NCBI GenBank assembly: GCA_964036275.1
Contig: OZ038437.1
Coordinates: forward strand, 16,400,090-16,464,089
Source: Litoditis marina
Taxonomy: Eukaryota; Nematoda; Chromadorea; Rhabditida; Rhabditidae
DNA length: 64,000 bases
Direction of reading: 5' to 3'
This document shows positions 34,935 to 52,500 of the stretch, piece by piece. The first letter of the stretch is position 1. Each line of letters opens with the position of its first letter. The notes under the pieces are model-generated. The model searched no databases. It saw nothing but the letters and a program-made list of their open reading frames with translations, and had not been told where the DNA came from. A program made the translations under genes and the position numbers.

Positions 34935-35569
34935 CATAGACACTATTTCGGAACTACCGCCGGACAATACCGGTAGTTGCGCCCGATAATAGCGGGACGA
35001 CCGCCGATACACGGCGGTACTACCGGTATTCTCTGGCGCAACTACCGCTTTTATCGGGCGGTAGTACCGCTTTTTGGAATACAGGCACCCAAAAAAACTG
35101 CCCGCTACCAGAAATAAATTTACCACACTTTTTCATTTAAGAACAACATTGAAAATCAATAAAATTTATTCGCAAGTTGAAATTTCCACAAACGAAAAAA
35201 AAGATTACAAACAACTCAAAAAATGTATCGATCGGAAAAACACTCGAGAAATTATAGACAAACTTAAGTCTCAAGCAAAAACATTAGGAAAATATAGGCA
35301 AATGATCAACTCCTACTACACAAACCAAGAAAACAAGTTATTTAGGTTTTTTGAATACAATAATGAACGAAATACCTTGATTGCGACTCAACTAACAAAA
35401 AAATAGATAATATAACGAAATCGAGCGAAATAAGTCCGTTCTGTTTTTTTGTGGGGGGGGGGGCTTTCACAACATGACTAGAATACATAGAAATAGTAGA
35501 ATAGTGACAAAACTGGTATAAGAACATTGGCACAGAATAAGAACAAACACAAAAAAATTTGTGGTGATA

Positions 35570-35797
35570 GTTCAACCATTCCTACTGAGACTCCTACAGT
35601 AACCTTACCAACTTTCCAAAGGCTGTGAAGCTGAAAATTTACTTTATCAAAAATTCTTTCGTATACTCACTGAACCTGAGAAGGAGAATGAGGTGCGAGA
35701 ATCCTCAACCTTTCCGATCATAAGTGAATGAGGAAAACGGCTTAGAAGTTTTGAAATATTTTTGTAGGAGTCTCAGTAGGAATGAGAAAGACTATAA
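35570..35797. repeat. 230-bp TIR MITE (CTCCTACAGTA), copy 2
   Basis: Same ends and internal motifs as 24427-24653. It is nested inside the 4.4-kb element, so it inserted after that element formed, or travelled with it. Confidence 0.8.
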
Positions 35798-35827
35798 CAC
35801 CATACTAGTAATGTTTTTGTCGACTAC

Positions 35828-38783
35828 CTGCGGCACTAGTATTTCTGATGACGGAGCAACCGTAGCAGACTTCTTTGGTCCACTGTATCTTCTTTCCAAC
35901 TAGGTCCTGACTCAAGATCATCTGGAAAAAAAGGAATCTTGTTCACACTACCGGTTATACTCTGTCTCACTCATACGTAGCGTCCTTCAATACCCCATAC
36001 ACCTGGTTCCAACACTTTCCCAGAATATTCTCACATTAACAAAACTCCTCAAAATGTCTGTGCCATAAATGTTCACATGAATCTGGATGACAACTCACAG
36101 TAGAAAATGGTGTTGGAATAAAGCATTTCTGATATATTTCGACCAAAGTTTTTTTTCTGAATCTCTCTTTTTCTTTCAAAAAGAAGTTTCGAAGGAGAAA
36201 TTTGAAAACTGAAACTAAATTTCTTCCAGTTCGGGCACAAGTTGAAGCATTCCCGTGTTCTTCAAATCCATAATTAACCCCATATCTACTCTCTTTCCTT
36301 TCCTTTTTCTTCTCTCTCGGTATCTCGCATACTTCGATTATCAATGCTCCCAGAACTCCCAACTAAGAAAAGTGAGAGAGAGAGGACAGATAAAGAAAAA
36401 ACGAGAGAGATGAGAGCAAGTCTAACTCTCTTTTATTCTCTTCCTTTTTTCTGTCAAGGATGCACACAAGGTTGACTTCATCAGTTCTTTTCCGTGCCGC
36501 TATCTTTTACTATTACGGCAATAAAAGACAATTGCAGTAATATTGAAACAAATCTCTCTCTCTTTCTTTCTTATTTTTCTCACTCTCCCCACATCCCCTC
36601 TGTCTTCCCATCCCACATTCTATTTCGAAGTTAGAGTGAAACCCATTAACATGACTATATTATATCATAAATGCAACCCACCTCTCTGGACTTCAGTTTC
36701 TCCGCGAAATGGTTCATTTTGCATTTGAATCGCCAGTTCCAGTCATCGGCTGGTTCTGCTGTCCTGCAAAACATAAATTCTAAAAAAAGTTAAGTCACAA
36801 ATGACAAGAAGTTGGTCCGACTTGAACTGCTGCAGCTCATGTTCCCGAAAAGAGATATAGAAAAGCCAACCGAATGTCTATTGACACACCCTATTCTAGA
36901 TCGATGGTTGGCCATAGACATAGTGTGGAAATACTTCTAGGTCAAGTCAAAAATGACGAAAGTGGTCTATTTTGCAGTCTAGTTTTGTAACGAGAAACTG
37001 GAAATCTGGGTATAAATCTAATATATGGAAGCGGTAAATCTACTAGCTACCTAAAATCGACAAGTACCAAGAAACATTAATCGATATCCACGGCTCTAGA
37101 ACGCTAATAACAAAAACAACTAAAGGAAGAGGGTGCGAATTTTCCTGTACCACTACCCATCACGAATAAACCAACTCTTTCGAAGGTGGCAGTATACACA
37201 ATGCCTTTCTTTGACAAGCACCCTCTTACAGTAACCGGTTGACTGTGTTTATCTGCGATGAGCTGAAACTAGGATCACGCTTTCCATGGCAAGCCAGTGT
37301 CTGTTAATCTACCTTACTATGTTTGTAGTCTGAACTCACTGTTTCGATGATAAATTGGGACCTGGTCGTGTTGTTTGAGCAAACTACAACCAAGATTTGG
37401 TGCGCATTGATGTCAAAGCTCTACATGTTATTAATACTGGTACGGGGGCAATTTCAGCCAGTGGCGTTACTGAACCCCCCCCCCTCCAATTTACATCTTC
37501 CTGTTTCGGAACTACTTCAGATGCGGGCTGAGGATCAAACTACAACGCAGATGGGAGTGGCAAAATACAAATATACTCTCTACAGACAAAGACGTGAAAA
37601 GTCAAGTTTTGCCCGTCTAACGTGTGCACCGCTATCCGCTACTGAGGTGTATTTTTTTTCAATTTCTTGTTCACTTTTTGTAATTTTTGCAAAGGGGAAA
37701 GGTTGTGAAGTAGAAAAAGCTTGGTTTCTCACCTGCACGAGATTCACGACATCCGTTCCCAGTTGAAAATGCGGAAGCTCCATCTTTCACATAGTTCCCC
37801 TCCGCCCTAGAACGTAAATGATTTCTGTTTCATATATACGTGACCTATTACAGTGCTATATTGAAGCTGCGAACGAAACCAATTTTTTCACATGTTTGAG
37901 TTGTATTGGCAATCACACCATAAGTTCTAAAATCAAGGCGGGTTTTAACTAGTTTTACCAAAAACGCCAAGTTTGACCCAGAATGAAGCCAATTTTGGAT
38001 TGAAACAGTCTCAGAGCCTGGCATATATGTCGAAGGATTTGATTGTCATATGTCATTACTTTTTGAAATTTGGAGTCAATGGTAGCAACTAAACAAAACG
38101 TCATTGGAAAGTCACCTACAAACGAAAAATGATACGCTCTTGTTTTGTACGTGGAATATAGTGAAGTGCGGTTTTACGTCAATTTCTTATTCACTTTTGT
38201 TTATGTTTTGAAAATAGAAAAGGTTGTAAATAGAAAAAAACTTGTTTTCTCACCTGCACCAGATTCCCGCTTCTAATTGAAGTTGCGAAAGCCCCATCTT
38301 CCACGGAGATTTCCTCCCTAAAACGTAGGAACGAATTCCGTTTCACACATACATTTACAGTTTTGTGCTGTTTTGGAGCTGCAAACAAACGAAAAGTTTT
38401 TGCATGTTTGAATTTCATCCGCAATCACAGCATAAGCTCTGTCACTAATCGAAAATGCAGAATATCAAAAGGAATGGCGTGGACTAAAACAATTTCCACA
38501 AACTACAAACTACACAAGCGGAAAACCAAGGAAAACTTGTATTAAAATGTTTCAGGAATTCCGTTACTACGTATTTTGACTTATTTCCCAATTTTTTCAT
38601 GAAATGTTCAATACGTGTTTCATCATATGAAACTCCCACATCGTATGGGAAGACAGAAGGTGAATTTTGTCTGATTGAACAGAGCACGTGTGAATGTTAT
38701 AGTTTTGAAACATAAATTTAACCACATACCTCGAAACTTTCCCCTACAAGAAGAAATTCCTGTTGATCACCATGGATACTGAC
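35828..38783 (-). other. Exon-like blocks inside the 4.4-kb element
   Basis: Minus-strand blocks bounded by AG acceptors and GT donors. 38783-38730 reads VSIHGDQQEFLLVGESFE. Near 38317-38254, EEISVEDGAFATSIRSGNLV. 37810-37738 is a diverged duplicate of that block. 36776-36683 contains DDWNWRFKCKMNHFAEKL. 35921-35828 reads MILSQDLVGKKIQWTKEV then CYGCSVIRNTSAA. I recognise no domain. Phases do not all match when neighbouring blocks are joined directly, so exons are missing, the gene is decayed, or some blocks are spurious. The codon-like composition and splice consensus make a captured or former gene more likely than chance. Confidence 0.4.
37640..38440. repeat. Tandem duplication within the 4.4-kb element
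   Basis: Two diverged units (about 37645-37930 and 38165-38440) share a TTTCTTGTTCACTTTT-like segment, TCTCACCTGCAC.AGATTC, GCCCCATCTTCCAC-like and GCAATCACA.CATAAG motifs in the same order. Each contains one version of an exon-like block on the minus strand. Confidence 0.7.
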
Positions 38784-39349
38784 CTGGAAATTATATTTAC
38801 ACAGAAGAGTTTATATTCACAGTTTCATACAACATACCAACTAACAACACAGAAATTCTGAAAAAAAGATAATTGACATGGAAGTGAGGGATGTCTGTCC
38901 GAAAAAGGCATAAAACAACCAAATTTACCACTAGTTGAAAATACAAGGATTTGACTTTCCATATGTTACATAACAGTTATGAAAATTTTTATGAATAGCT
39001 CTGAAAGTACGAAATTCAAACCAAATAAAACTAAATTCTACCTAAAACAGGGCACCTGTGAATAACATTCTACACTAATCTATTTATTCAAATTGAAGTT
39101 CGAACTAACAGGTTACAACATAAGAAGAAAATAAATTAAGAGAACAGCCGACCGACTAGCGGTTGCGCAGACGAGAAGTGGGCGGCGGTTTGAAAACAAT
39201 TATCAATCAATAACATATTATCCGGCGGTACTACCGCTCACAGGGCCCCCTGCCCCGGCCGGTTATTCTGCTGCGGTAGTACCGGTATTGTCGCGCGCTA
39301 GTACCGATTTTGGCTATTGTCCCGCGGTACTACCGACAGAATGTCTGAG

Positions 39350-39477
39350 TTCTGCATGTTGACTACTACTGACTCTGAAAATTTAAAACCAAAGTATTGA
39401 CTTTTTCATTAGAAAACACCCCCTTGAATAATTGACGGATTACTGTAGGAGTACATCGATTGGTGAAATGGACTATA
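39350..39477. repeat. Right half of split 240-bp MITE
   Basis: Continues the 34823-34934 half: TTCTGCATGTTGACTACTAC through GATTGGTGAAATGGACTATA. Confidence 0.85.
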
Positions 39478-39866
39478 GATATTCGTCACCTGTAGTGTGT
39501 ATCGAAATGAAACTACAACAAAATACGGTCACTCCCCTATAATATTCATGTTTTCAGACACCTGAGAATATCTTTCTTGAAACTTCTGAGACTGAAAACG
39601 GATAAAACTCCAACGACGACTTTGACTGCAAGGGCACAGCACAAGACAGTTTCCCACCTTCCAACTGGGAAAACGAACAAATAGTGTCTTTCACTCCTAC
39701 GCCGACTTCCACAGTAAAACGAACTTCCTGACTGTTTTAATACCGTAGTAGTTTGATAAATCATTACTTGATAAATTAACCTTTTTATTTCCATTGGATT
39801 GCATATGGAAAGCAGCAACATTGATCCACGATAAGATCTCAAGGTTTGCTTATATAATACCAGGCG

Positions 39867-40180
39867 CGGTAGCAATTCCTCAAAAAAACTCAGGATATAT
39901 AGCATTTGTCAAACCGTTGTGGACACCGTCCCATCGATTTTGTATGGGACAGGGTTTGGCGAGCGGCCAGTTCGTCTGCGTATCATTGATCTACCCACTC
40001 TCTCAACTGCTGGCAGATAATCAACGACCGCTCGCCCCGCATCGCTCAATCAATTGAACCCTCTTCTGTCTTTATGGGGAAAATGACGACTATACCTCAT
40101 GAGCAATGTTTCAGGAACTTCTCTTGAGAACTTTTTGATTGCTATGCGACCACATTGAAAGCTCAAGAGTAGTTTTGTCA
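39867..40180. repeat. CTCATGAG MITE interrupted by another MITE
   Basis: 39867-39897 (GCGCGGTAGCAATTCCTC) and 40091-40180 (ACCTCATGAGCAATGTTTC) are the two sides of one CTCATGAG-family copy. Between them, 39898-40090 is the inverted copy of 33130-33330, with TATA/TA at both junctions. Confidence 0.7.
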
Positions 40181-40305
40181 ATTCTCAATATATGTTCATT
40201 CAGATCAAACTACAACGTACATTAGTCAGAGAACATAGATGAGAAAGGTGGTTGGCGAGAGAGCGTGGAGGTCAATGAGACGCAGACAGTGTACCACACA
40301 GCTGC

Positions 40306-40365
40306 GTTACCGGAGTCGAACTAGGGCATTTGCTGTTCAAAGCACATTACCCAGTGTAGTCATAT
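40306..40365 (-). repeat. Degenerate tRNA-derived SINE fragment
   Basis: Minus strand shows ACACTGGGTAATGTGCTTTG and CCTAGTTCGACTCCGGTAAC, a decayed version of the SINE boxes seen elsewhere. Confidence 0.45.
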
Positions 40366-40383
40366 ACCATTGAATGTTGTTTT

Positions 40384-40506
40384 ATTAAAGAAGAACGAGT
40401 ATTGGCTTCAATCCCAACGCTTCAGTTCTTTAAACTGCAATACATTTTTAAATTGCAGTTTAAAGGACCGTTGACACGGGATTGGTCCACATAATCGTCC
40501 AACTTC
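40384..40506. repeat. AAGAAGGACGATTATGTGG hairpin MITE, decayed copy
   Basis: Begins TTAAAGAAGAACGAGTAT and ends ACATAATCGTCCAAC. It sits about 25 bp upstream of the exon-like block at 40531. Confidence 0.75.
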
Positions 40507-40530
40507 CAACAAAAAGCTAGAGTGTTTTAG

Positions 40531-40682
40531 ATGGAAAAAATGTCATCTACTTTACACTTAAAATCGTACACCCGTCAGGAACGCATGTCGCATGTCAAGC
40601 AGATTTTCATTTTCTCACCGTTGAGGATCGCCGCGGCAACGTACCACTGACAATGACGAAGGGTGAACAGTTCTTCTTCTAA
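40531..40682 (+). other. Orphan terminal-exon-like block
   Basis: A GTGTTTTAG acceptor at 40530 is followed by two bases and 49 open codons ending at TAA (40680-40682). The frame begins GKNVIYFTLKIVHPSGTHV and ends VEDRRGNVPLTMTKGEQFFF. It has alternating hydrophobic strand-like spacing and higher GC than its surroundings. I find no upstream exon to join on the plus strand; 40384-40506 is a MITE. It may be the last exon of a decayed or disrupted gene, or chance. The minus strand over the same segment is also open and splice-bounded, which lowers confidence. Confidence 0.3.
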
Positions 40683-42075
40683 AACCGCCCGGTGATTACC
40701 TATATACCCGGTCACCTGACTGCGCCGTATCTAGTACGGGCTGCTCAAAGTGTGCGAGACCGATAAGGGAGAACTACAAGTTTACCCACACTGCAGTAAA
40801 CGAAATTTTCCCTAAATAACTTATGATTTGTCTTGAAACACAGCATAGCGCTCATTTTGTCTACAACGAGCTCAAATTGAACTCCAAACAGATTCAAATG
40901 CCACAAAATGGTTTGAATGAATGAATGATCTCTACAACTTTTAAGAAATTTCATTAAAAATGCTATATAATAGGTAAAAAAAACCCAATTTTATCGTTTA
41001 CTTCTCCTTTTCAATCCCTGTTCCTTTTAATGTCGCCAAAAGTGTTTACTCTGATGTGTTTTCATCTTCTTGCGCTGTTATCTGTCGTCTCTTTCACTCT
41101 GATGCTCTCACGACGCACCCTCGTCGTCTGCGTCTCACTGCTCTCCTCTGCCGCCCGGCCAGAATTAGATACGTACGTCCCCAGGGCGGCCTCCCTCGGT
41201 TTATCTCTTTCGTTGGTTATAACCCAGTATCTCAAGGTACTTAGGAGAAAGCCATCGAAAGATGTGTTTTTAACCTAATTTTTGGACAGCTCGCTCGGGG
41301 TATCCGGGTGGGCGATAAATGTGAGACTAAACAGCTAATAGTGTTAGATTGCCCTGCTTGGTTGTCACTTACAAACTGGGGTATTATTCTAAGTTGTAAT
41401 AGTTGCTATTATAGATCTTATTATTCAACAAAAGTGTTCTGCTCCGAATTTTCGAATAAAAGTACCAACCTTTGTATTCGTCCAGTTAGTTCTACTAATG
41501 TAGTGAAATGTACAAACACACCTCAGGACAAAATGCAGGATAGACGTTTCAAATGTGTTTCAAAAGAGAAAAAACAATAAACCTCGGGATCACTGTATAT
41601 GTCAGCACATACATACGTTATTATCTCCGTTATTCTTTTGTGATAGTTTCTCTTAATAACAACAGAACTTCTGAAACAGTGTGAAATGTTCATGAATCAA
41701 GTAAAACAACGACTTCGGCAAAACAACGAATTGAACCATGCAACGACATATTCTGAACAGATCACCGAAACAAAACAACAGATTTCATACGATTGAATTC
41801 ATATTAAAAATACGGTAAGATAGTACCAATACTGCTCCCACCGACATAAATAGAAAAGAAATCTAACTAGAACAACTCAAAAAAGGAGTGAATCGCAGCA
41901 CAACGTTTCCTAGACTCAGTGGGGTGGTTCAAAGGAAAGAGGGGCGAAGAAATTATTGTAAAATAAGGAAAATAAGTAGGAAACATCACATTGAGGGAAA
42001 TGGAGTAGTCTGACGAATAAATCGATAGCCATCTTTTCCAGGTGCCCATCGAGAACAGTCGTCCATGCTTCCCCT

Positions 42076-49176
<7,101 letters not shown>

Positions 49177-49184
49177 CTTCTAAA
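49177..49184 (-). promoter_or_regulatory. Trans-splice-type acceptor of eif-2alpha
   Basis: The minus strand reads TGTTTAG|AAG then ATG. The start is fixed by the conserved N terminus, so this AG three bases upstream is the likely spliced-leader site. Confidence 0.6.
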
Positions 49185-49578
49185 CACAACACATACCTCC
49201 TCAAGTGAAACAACTGATAAACAAACAAATAAGAACATGGAAACAAATATAGCTGCGGTTATTACCACACGGAAACTGCATATAGAATACAATTAAATTC
49301 GTAAAAGTTCATTACCAATAAGAGTAACGCATAAACAACTTAAACAAGAGACAAGACTGAAAAGAACAGTAACAAAACCTATTAGATCCTAGCAACTAAA
49401 ATGAACAACTAGACAATATTTCATCTCTATGTAACAAATGGAATATATATAGTTCAACAGAGATTACAATAGATGGACAATCAAGGAATATAAGGGGGCA
49501 TCGTCAGGTCACATCATTGTTCAACCAACTACTATACACTGAGGTGCCAGTCCTTTAAAAATATAGTTGAGACCTCGA

Positions 49579-52500
49579 TTACTGGCTGGGAAGGTTGAGC
49601 AGAGTCTGTTGGTTTCCGGGCAGATAGACGACATTCTTCGATTTGCCCATCTTCTCCGCGATTTCCTCAGCTGCCTCGATTTTACGCAACTCGATCAAAC
49701 CATCTCCGGCATCGGCAAAAGCCTGCAATCAACCACCAATCAGATCTGTTTCTCATTCAGAGAAAACCGTCAACGTTAGCAACTTCTCTTGAAAATTTCA
49801 ATTCAAAGTTTTAATTCCAGGAAAAGATATAAAACACTATGCTATTAGGGAATCTAGGTGGTATTGCATTTCAGATGGACATTCAACACCGGCATACACC
49901 GCCAAGGGCCTCTTATCCCTTCAAAATTCTCGCGACCCCTCCATGTTTTCTCGTGTCGCGACCCCCAAAACGGCGACATTCAACTATTTTCCTTGAGATT
50001 ATAGCTAATTTTGTAAGAAATACGTTAGTTAACAGCTGACGACCCCTACTTTTTGCAAGGATTTGTTCGCGACTCCCCCTCTTATGAGGGGCCTTGGGGG
50101 TGTATGAACACCGGAGACCGTCGAGAAATGGTAAATACTGGGGATAATGAAAAAGTGCCGTTTCTCCCAGCATAGCAGATATCCAATTCTAGCAATCAGC
50201 ACTGCGTGCATGGTTCATAGATATAATCCCAGAACAAGACGTCAATCGAGGATCTCACCTTTGCCAAAAGTCGGGCGGCTTGAGCATCTCCCTCAGCGGT
50301 TGTCACAGCAGCCACCTACAAAGATAATCAGGTAAGGACAATGCATATACCGTTTCAAGATTTTCCACCCGAGCTAAAATGTGAAACTATTAACTGGATT
50401 ACTGGCTGGCGGCCGTGAAGCTGCGAGCGGAACTCATTTTAATCGGAAACTGTAAAAACTTATGATCTATCTGAAAACATACAACTTTCTTAATTCTGAA
50501 TCAGTAAATAACATTGTAACTACTAACAACAACAAACCTTCATCTGTTCGGCCTTCTCTACGAGATAACGGGCCTTCTCGGCTTCTTGCTGAGCAACTTG
50601 CTTCATTTCGACGGCTTCAGTGAATTCACGACCGAATCCAAGATGAGTCTGGAAGGAAAAATATATTGTATACTTCAATAATGTATCACTAGCAGTTTTT
50701 AGGAGTAGTTTACACTTGCCCCCCCCCCCCCCACCCTGGTTGGAAATGGGTAGAAAAGGGCTCGTACTACAATCGCCCCCCACCTTTGGGGGGGGGGGGG
50801 GCGATTATACACCATGCTTATTTACTGCATGCTTGGGTTGAGTGGGGGGTGATTGTTCATCAGTTCCGGGTATGTACTATCACCCCCCATTTTGCATTGT
50901 GGGGGGTGATTGTTCATTGTCGAAGATGTACAATGTCCCCCCACCTTAGCGCGATTTTTCTAGGATTTCAATTAGGTGGGGGGTAATAGTACCACGAGGG
51001 AGGTGATTGTTGGGGTGGGGGGCGATTGTACATTTTTCCCGCGGTTTGAAAATAATAAGTTCTACCCACGTCTATTAGAAGCCGGGTGTGAAATCTAAAT
51101 TTGGGGGGGGGGGGGTGAACTTCAATTTCCCTAGATTGATCCTAGATCGTCTCATTAAAGAAGGAAGATTATGTGGTTCAATACCAACGCATCAGTCCTT
51201 TAAACTGAATTACAGTTTAAAGGACCGTTGACACGAGATCGGTCTACATTATTGTCCTGCTTTAAGATGAATTCACTTTTTACTTCAGGTTTCAGAAAGA
51301 TTTCGTGTTTAAATTCAAACTTACAATCGAAATGTCGTCCAAAAGTAGTCCGAATTGGGCGGCACGTTCTGAGAGGGCGAGAGAGACCTGCTCCGAGACC
51401 AATTCACGTTGAGTGATCATCTCGTGGGCATCGAATTGGGCCTATAACGATGGAGTATGGGAAATGTTCCATCCAATCAGTGAAACTCATCTTTTTATGC
51501 AATCAAACATTCAGCTAACTGTTACACACATGTAAAATATTTTCAAGGCACCACCCACACTTGTAACGAACTATTCGTTTTCCTAGTATTCATTTGAAAA
51601 AAGTACAAAAATAACCAATGTTTCTACGACTACGTGCGGTTTGTGGAAATGTTTGACATTTAGTTGTCAGTTTGCTCAGATCGAAAACTTGCGAATGCTA
51701 TTGGGTGGGAACCTTATGGTCATTTGAAAGAGCTCCGACTTAATAAATAAAGATTTTATAATTTAAAAGAAATGTACTTACCACGACGGCTTTCAATACT
51801 TCGTTGGTGATGGAAGGAAGAACACGTTCAGCATAATCCAGGCCAATGTTCAGGTAAATGTTTGGCAACTTGCTGGGGTCCGGTCGGTGAAGAATACGCA
51901 GAGTAATCGTTACATTTTGCAGATCTGAAATTTATTTGGTTACGATGTTATGAATGTAAAAGTTAACGGACAACAGGTCCGATTTGAATACTAGTGCGAC
52001 ATCAAGCCTGATCGCAGCGACAACGAAACTATGGAACCATAATTTCAGAGTAGTCATTTTCAAGTTGCGCACATTATTATCCTTTTGGTAACTGTGAATA
52101 CATTAGTAAAAAGTGGGGGAACCAACAAATGTGTGAGTTGTGTTTGGTTCGACCTCGATATCAGCAAAAAGTGAACGATACGAATTGCTGTGATACTGTA
52201 GGAGAAGTATTCTGCAAAAATAGAACAATACAAATGTTGCACAATAGTTCACGAAGCCCGCATGATATTTCAGAAATTGCCGAAGGGTATTTCATGTGTG
52301 CTTTGACGACATGCGTGCGTTGTGAACCATTGTGCAACATTTGTATTGTTCTATTTTTGCAGAATACTTCTCCTACAGTATCACAGCAATTCGTATCGTT
52401 CACTTTTTGCTGATATCGAGGTCGAACCAAACACAACTCACACATTTGTTGGTTCCCCCACTTTTTACTAATTGTCCTTTTTTTGCTAGTTGTACTCCTA

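Larger units (their letters stand above)
34935..39349. mobile_element. 4.4-kb TIR element inserted in a MITE, with exon-like cargo
   Basis: The segment lies exactly between two halves of a MITE whose intact form is at 29693-29928. TTC at 34932-34934 and 39350-39352 is a candidate 3-bp target duplication. The ends are inverted: CATAGACACTATTTCGGAAC at the left against the complement of the right end, CTCAGACATTCTGTCGGTAG. Subterminal regions are dense in GGTAGTACCG/CGGTACTACC palindromes (34950-35075 and 39220-39340). I see no transposase. A Lys/Asn-rich plus-strand frame (35074-35406) has no recognisable domain. The minus strand contains several exon-like blocks with consensus splice sites (separate entry). 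It also holds a CT-rich stretch (36160-36640) and a G run at 35451-35463. Confidence 0.7.
39478..42075. other. Interval between the 4.4-kb element and eif-2alpha
   Basis: Contains the nested MITE pair (39867-40180), a SINE fragment, a hairpin MITE, the exon-like block at 40531-40682 and a GC-rich stretch at 41090-41220 whose open frames are not recognisable. The eif-2alpha 3' UTR must lie at its right end. Confidence 0.5.

Noticed and set aside
34842..35126. Arg/Tyr-rich minus-strand frame
   Set aside because: It spans a MITE half and the GGTAGTACCG palindromes of the element end.
41030..41278. GC-rich overlapping frames near 41.1 kb
   Set aside because: Both frames are Leu/Ser-rich with no motif or splice structure; coding status cannot be supported.
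52129..52445. Two opposite-strand frames with the same Cys-rich peptide
   Set aside because: They are the two arms of the inverted repeat read on each strand, not two genes.
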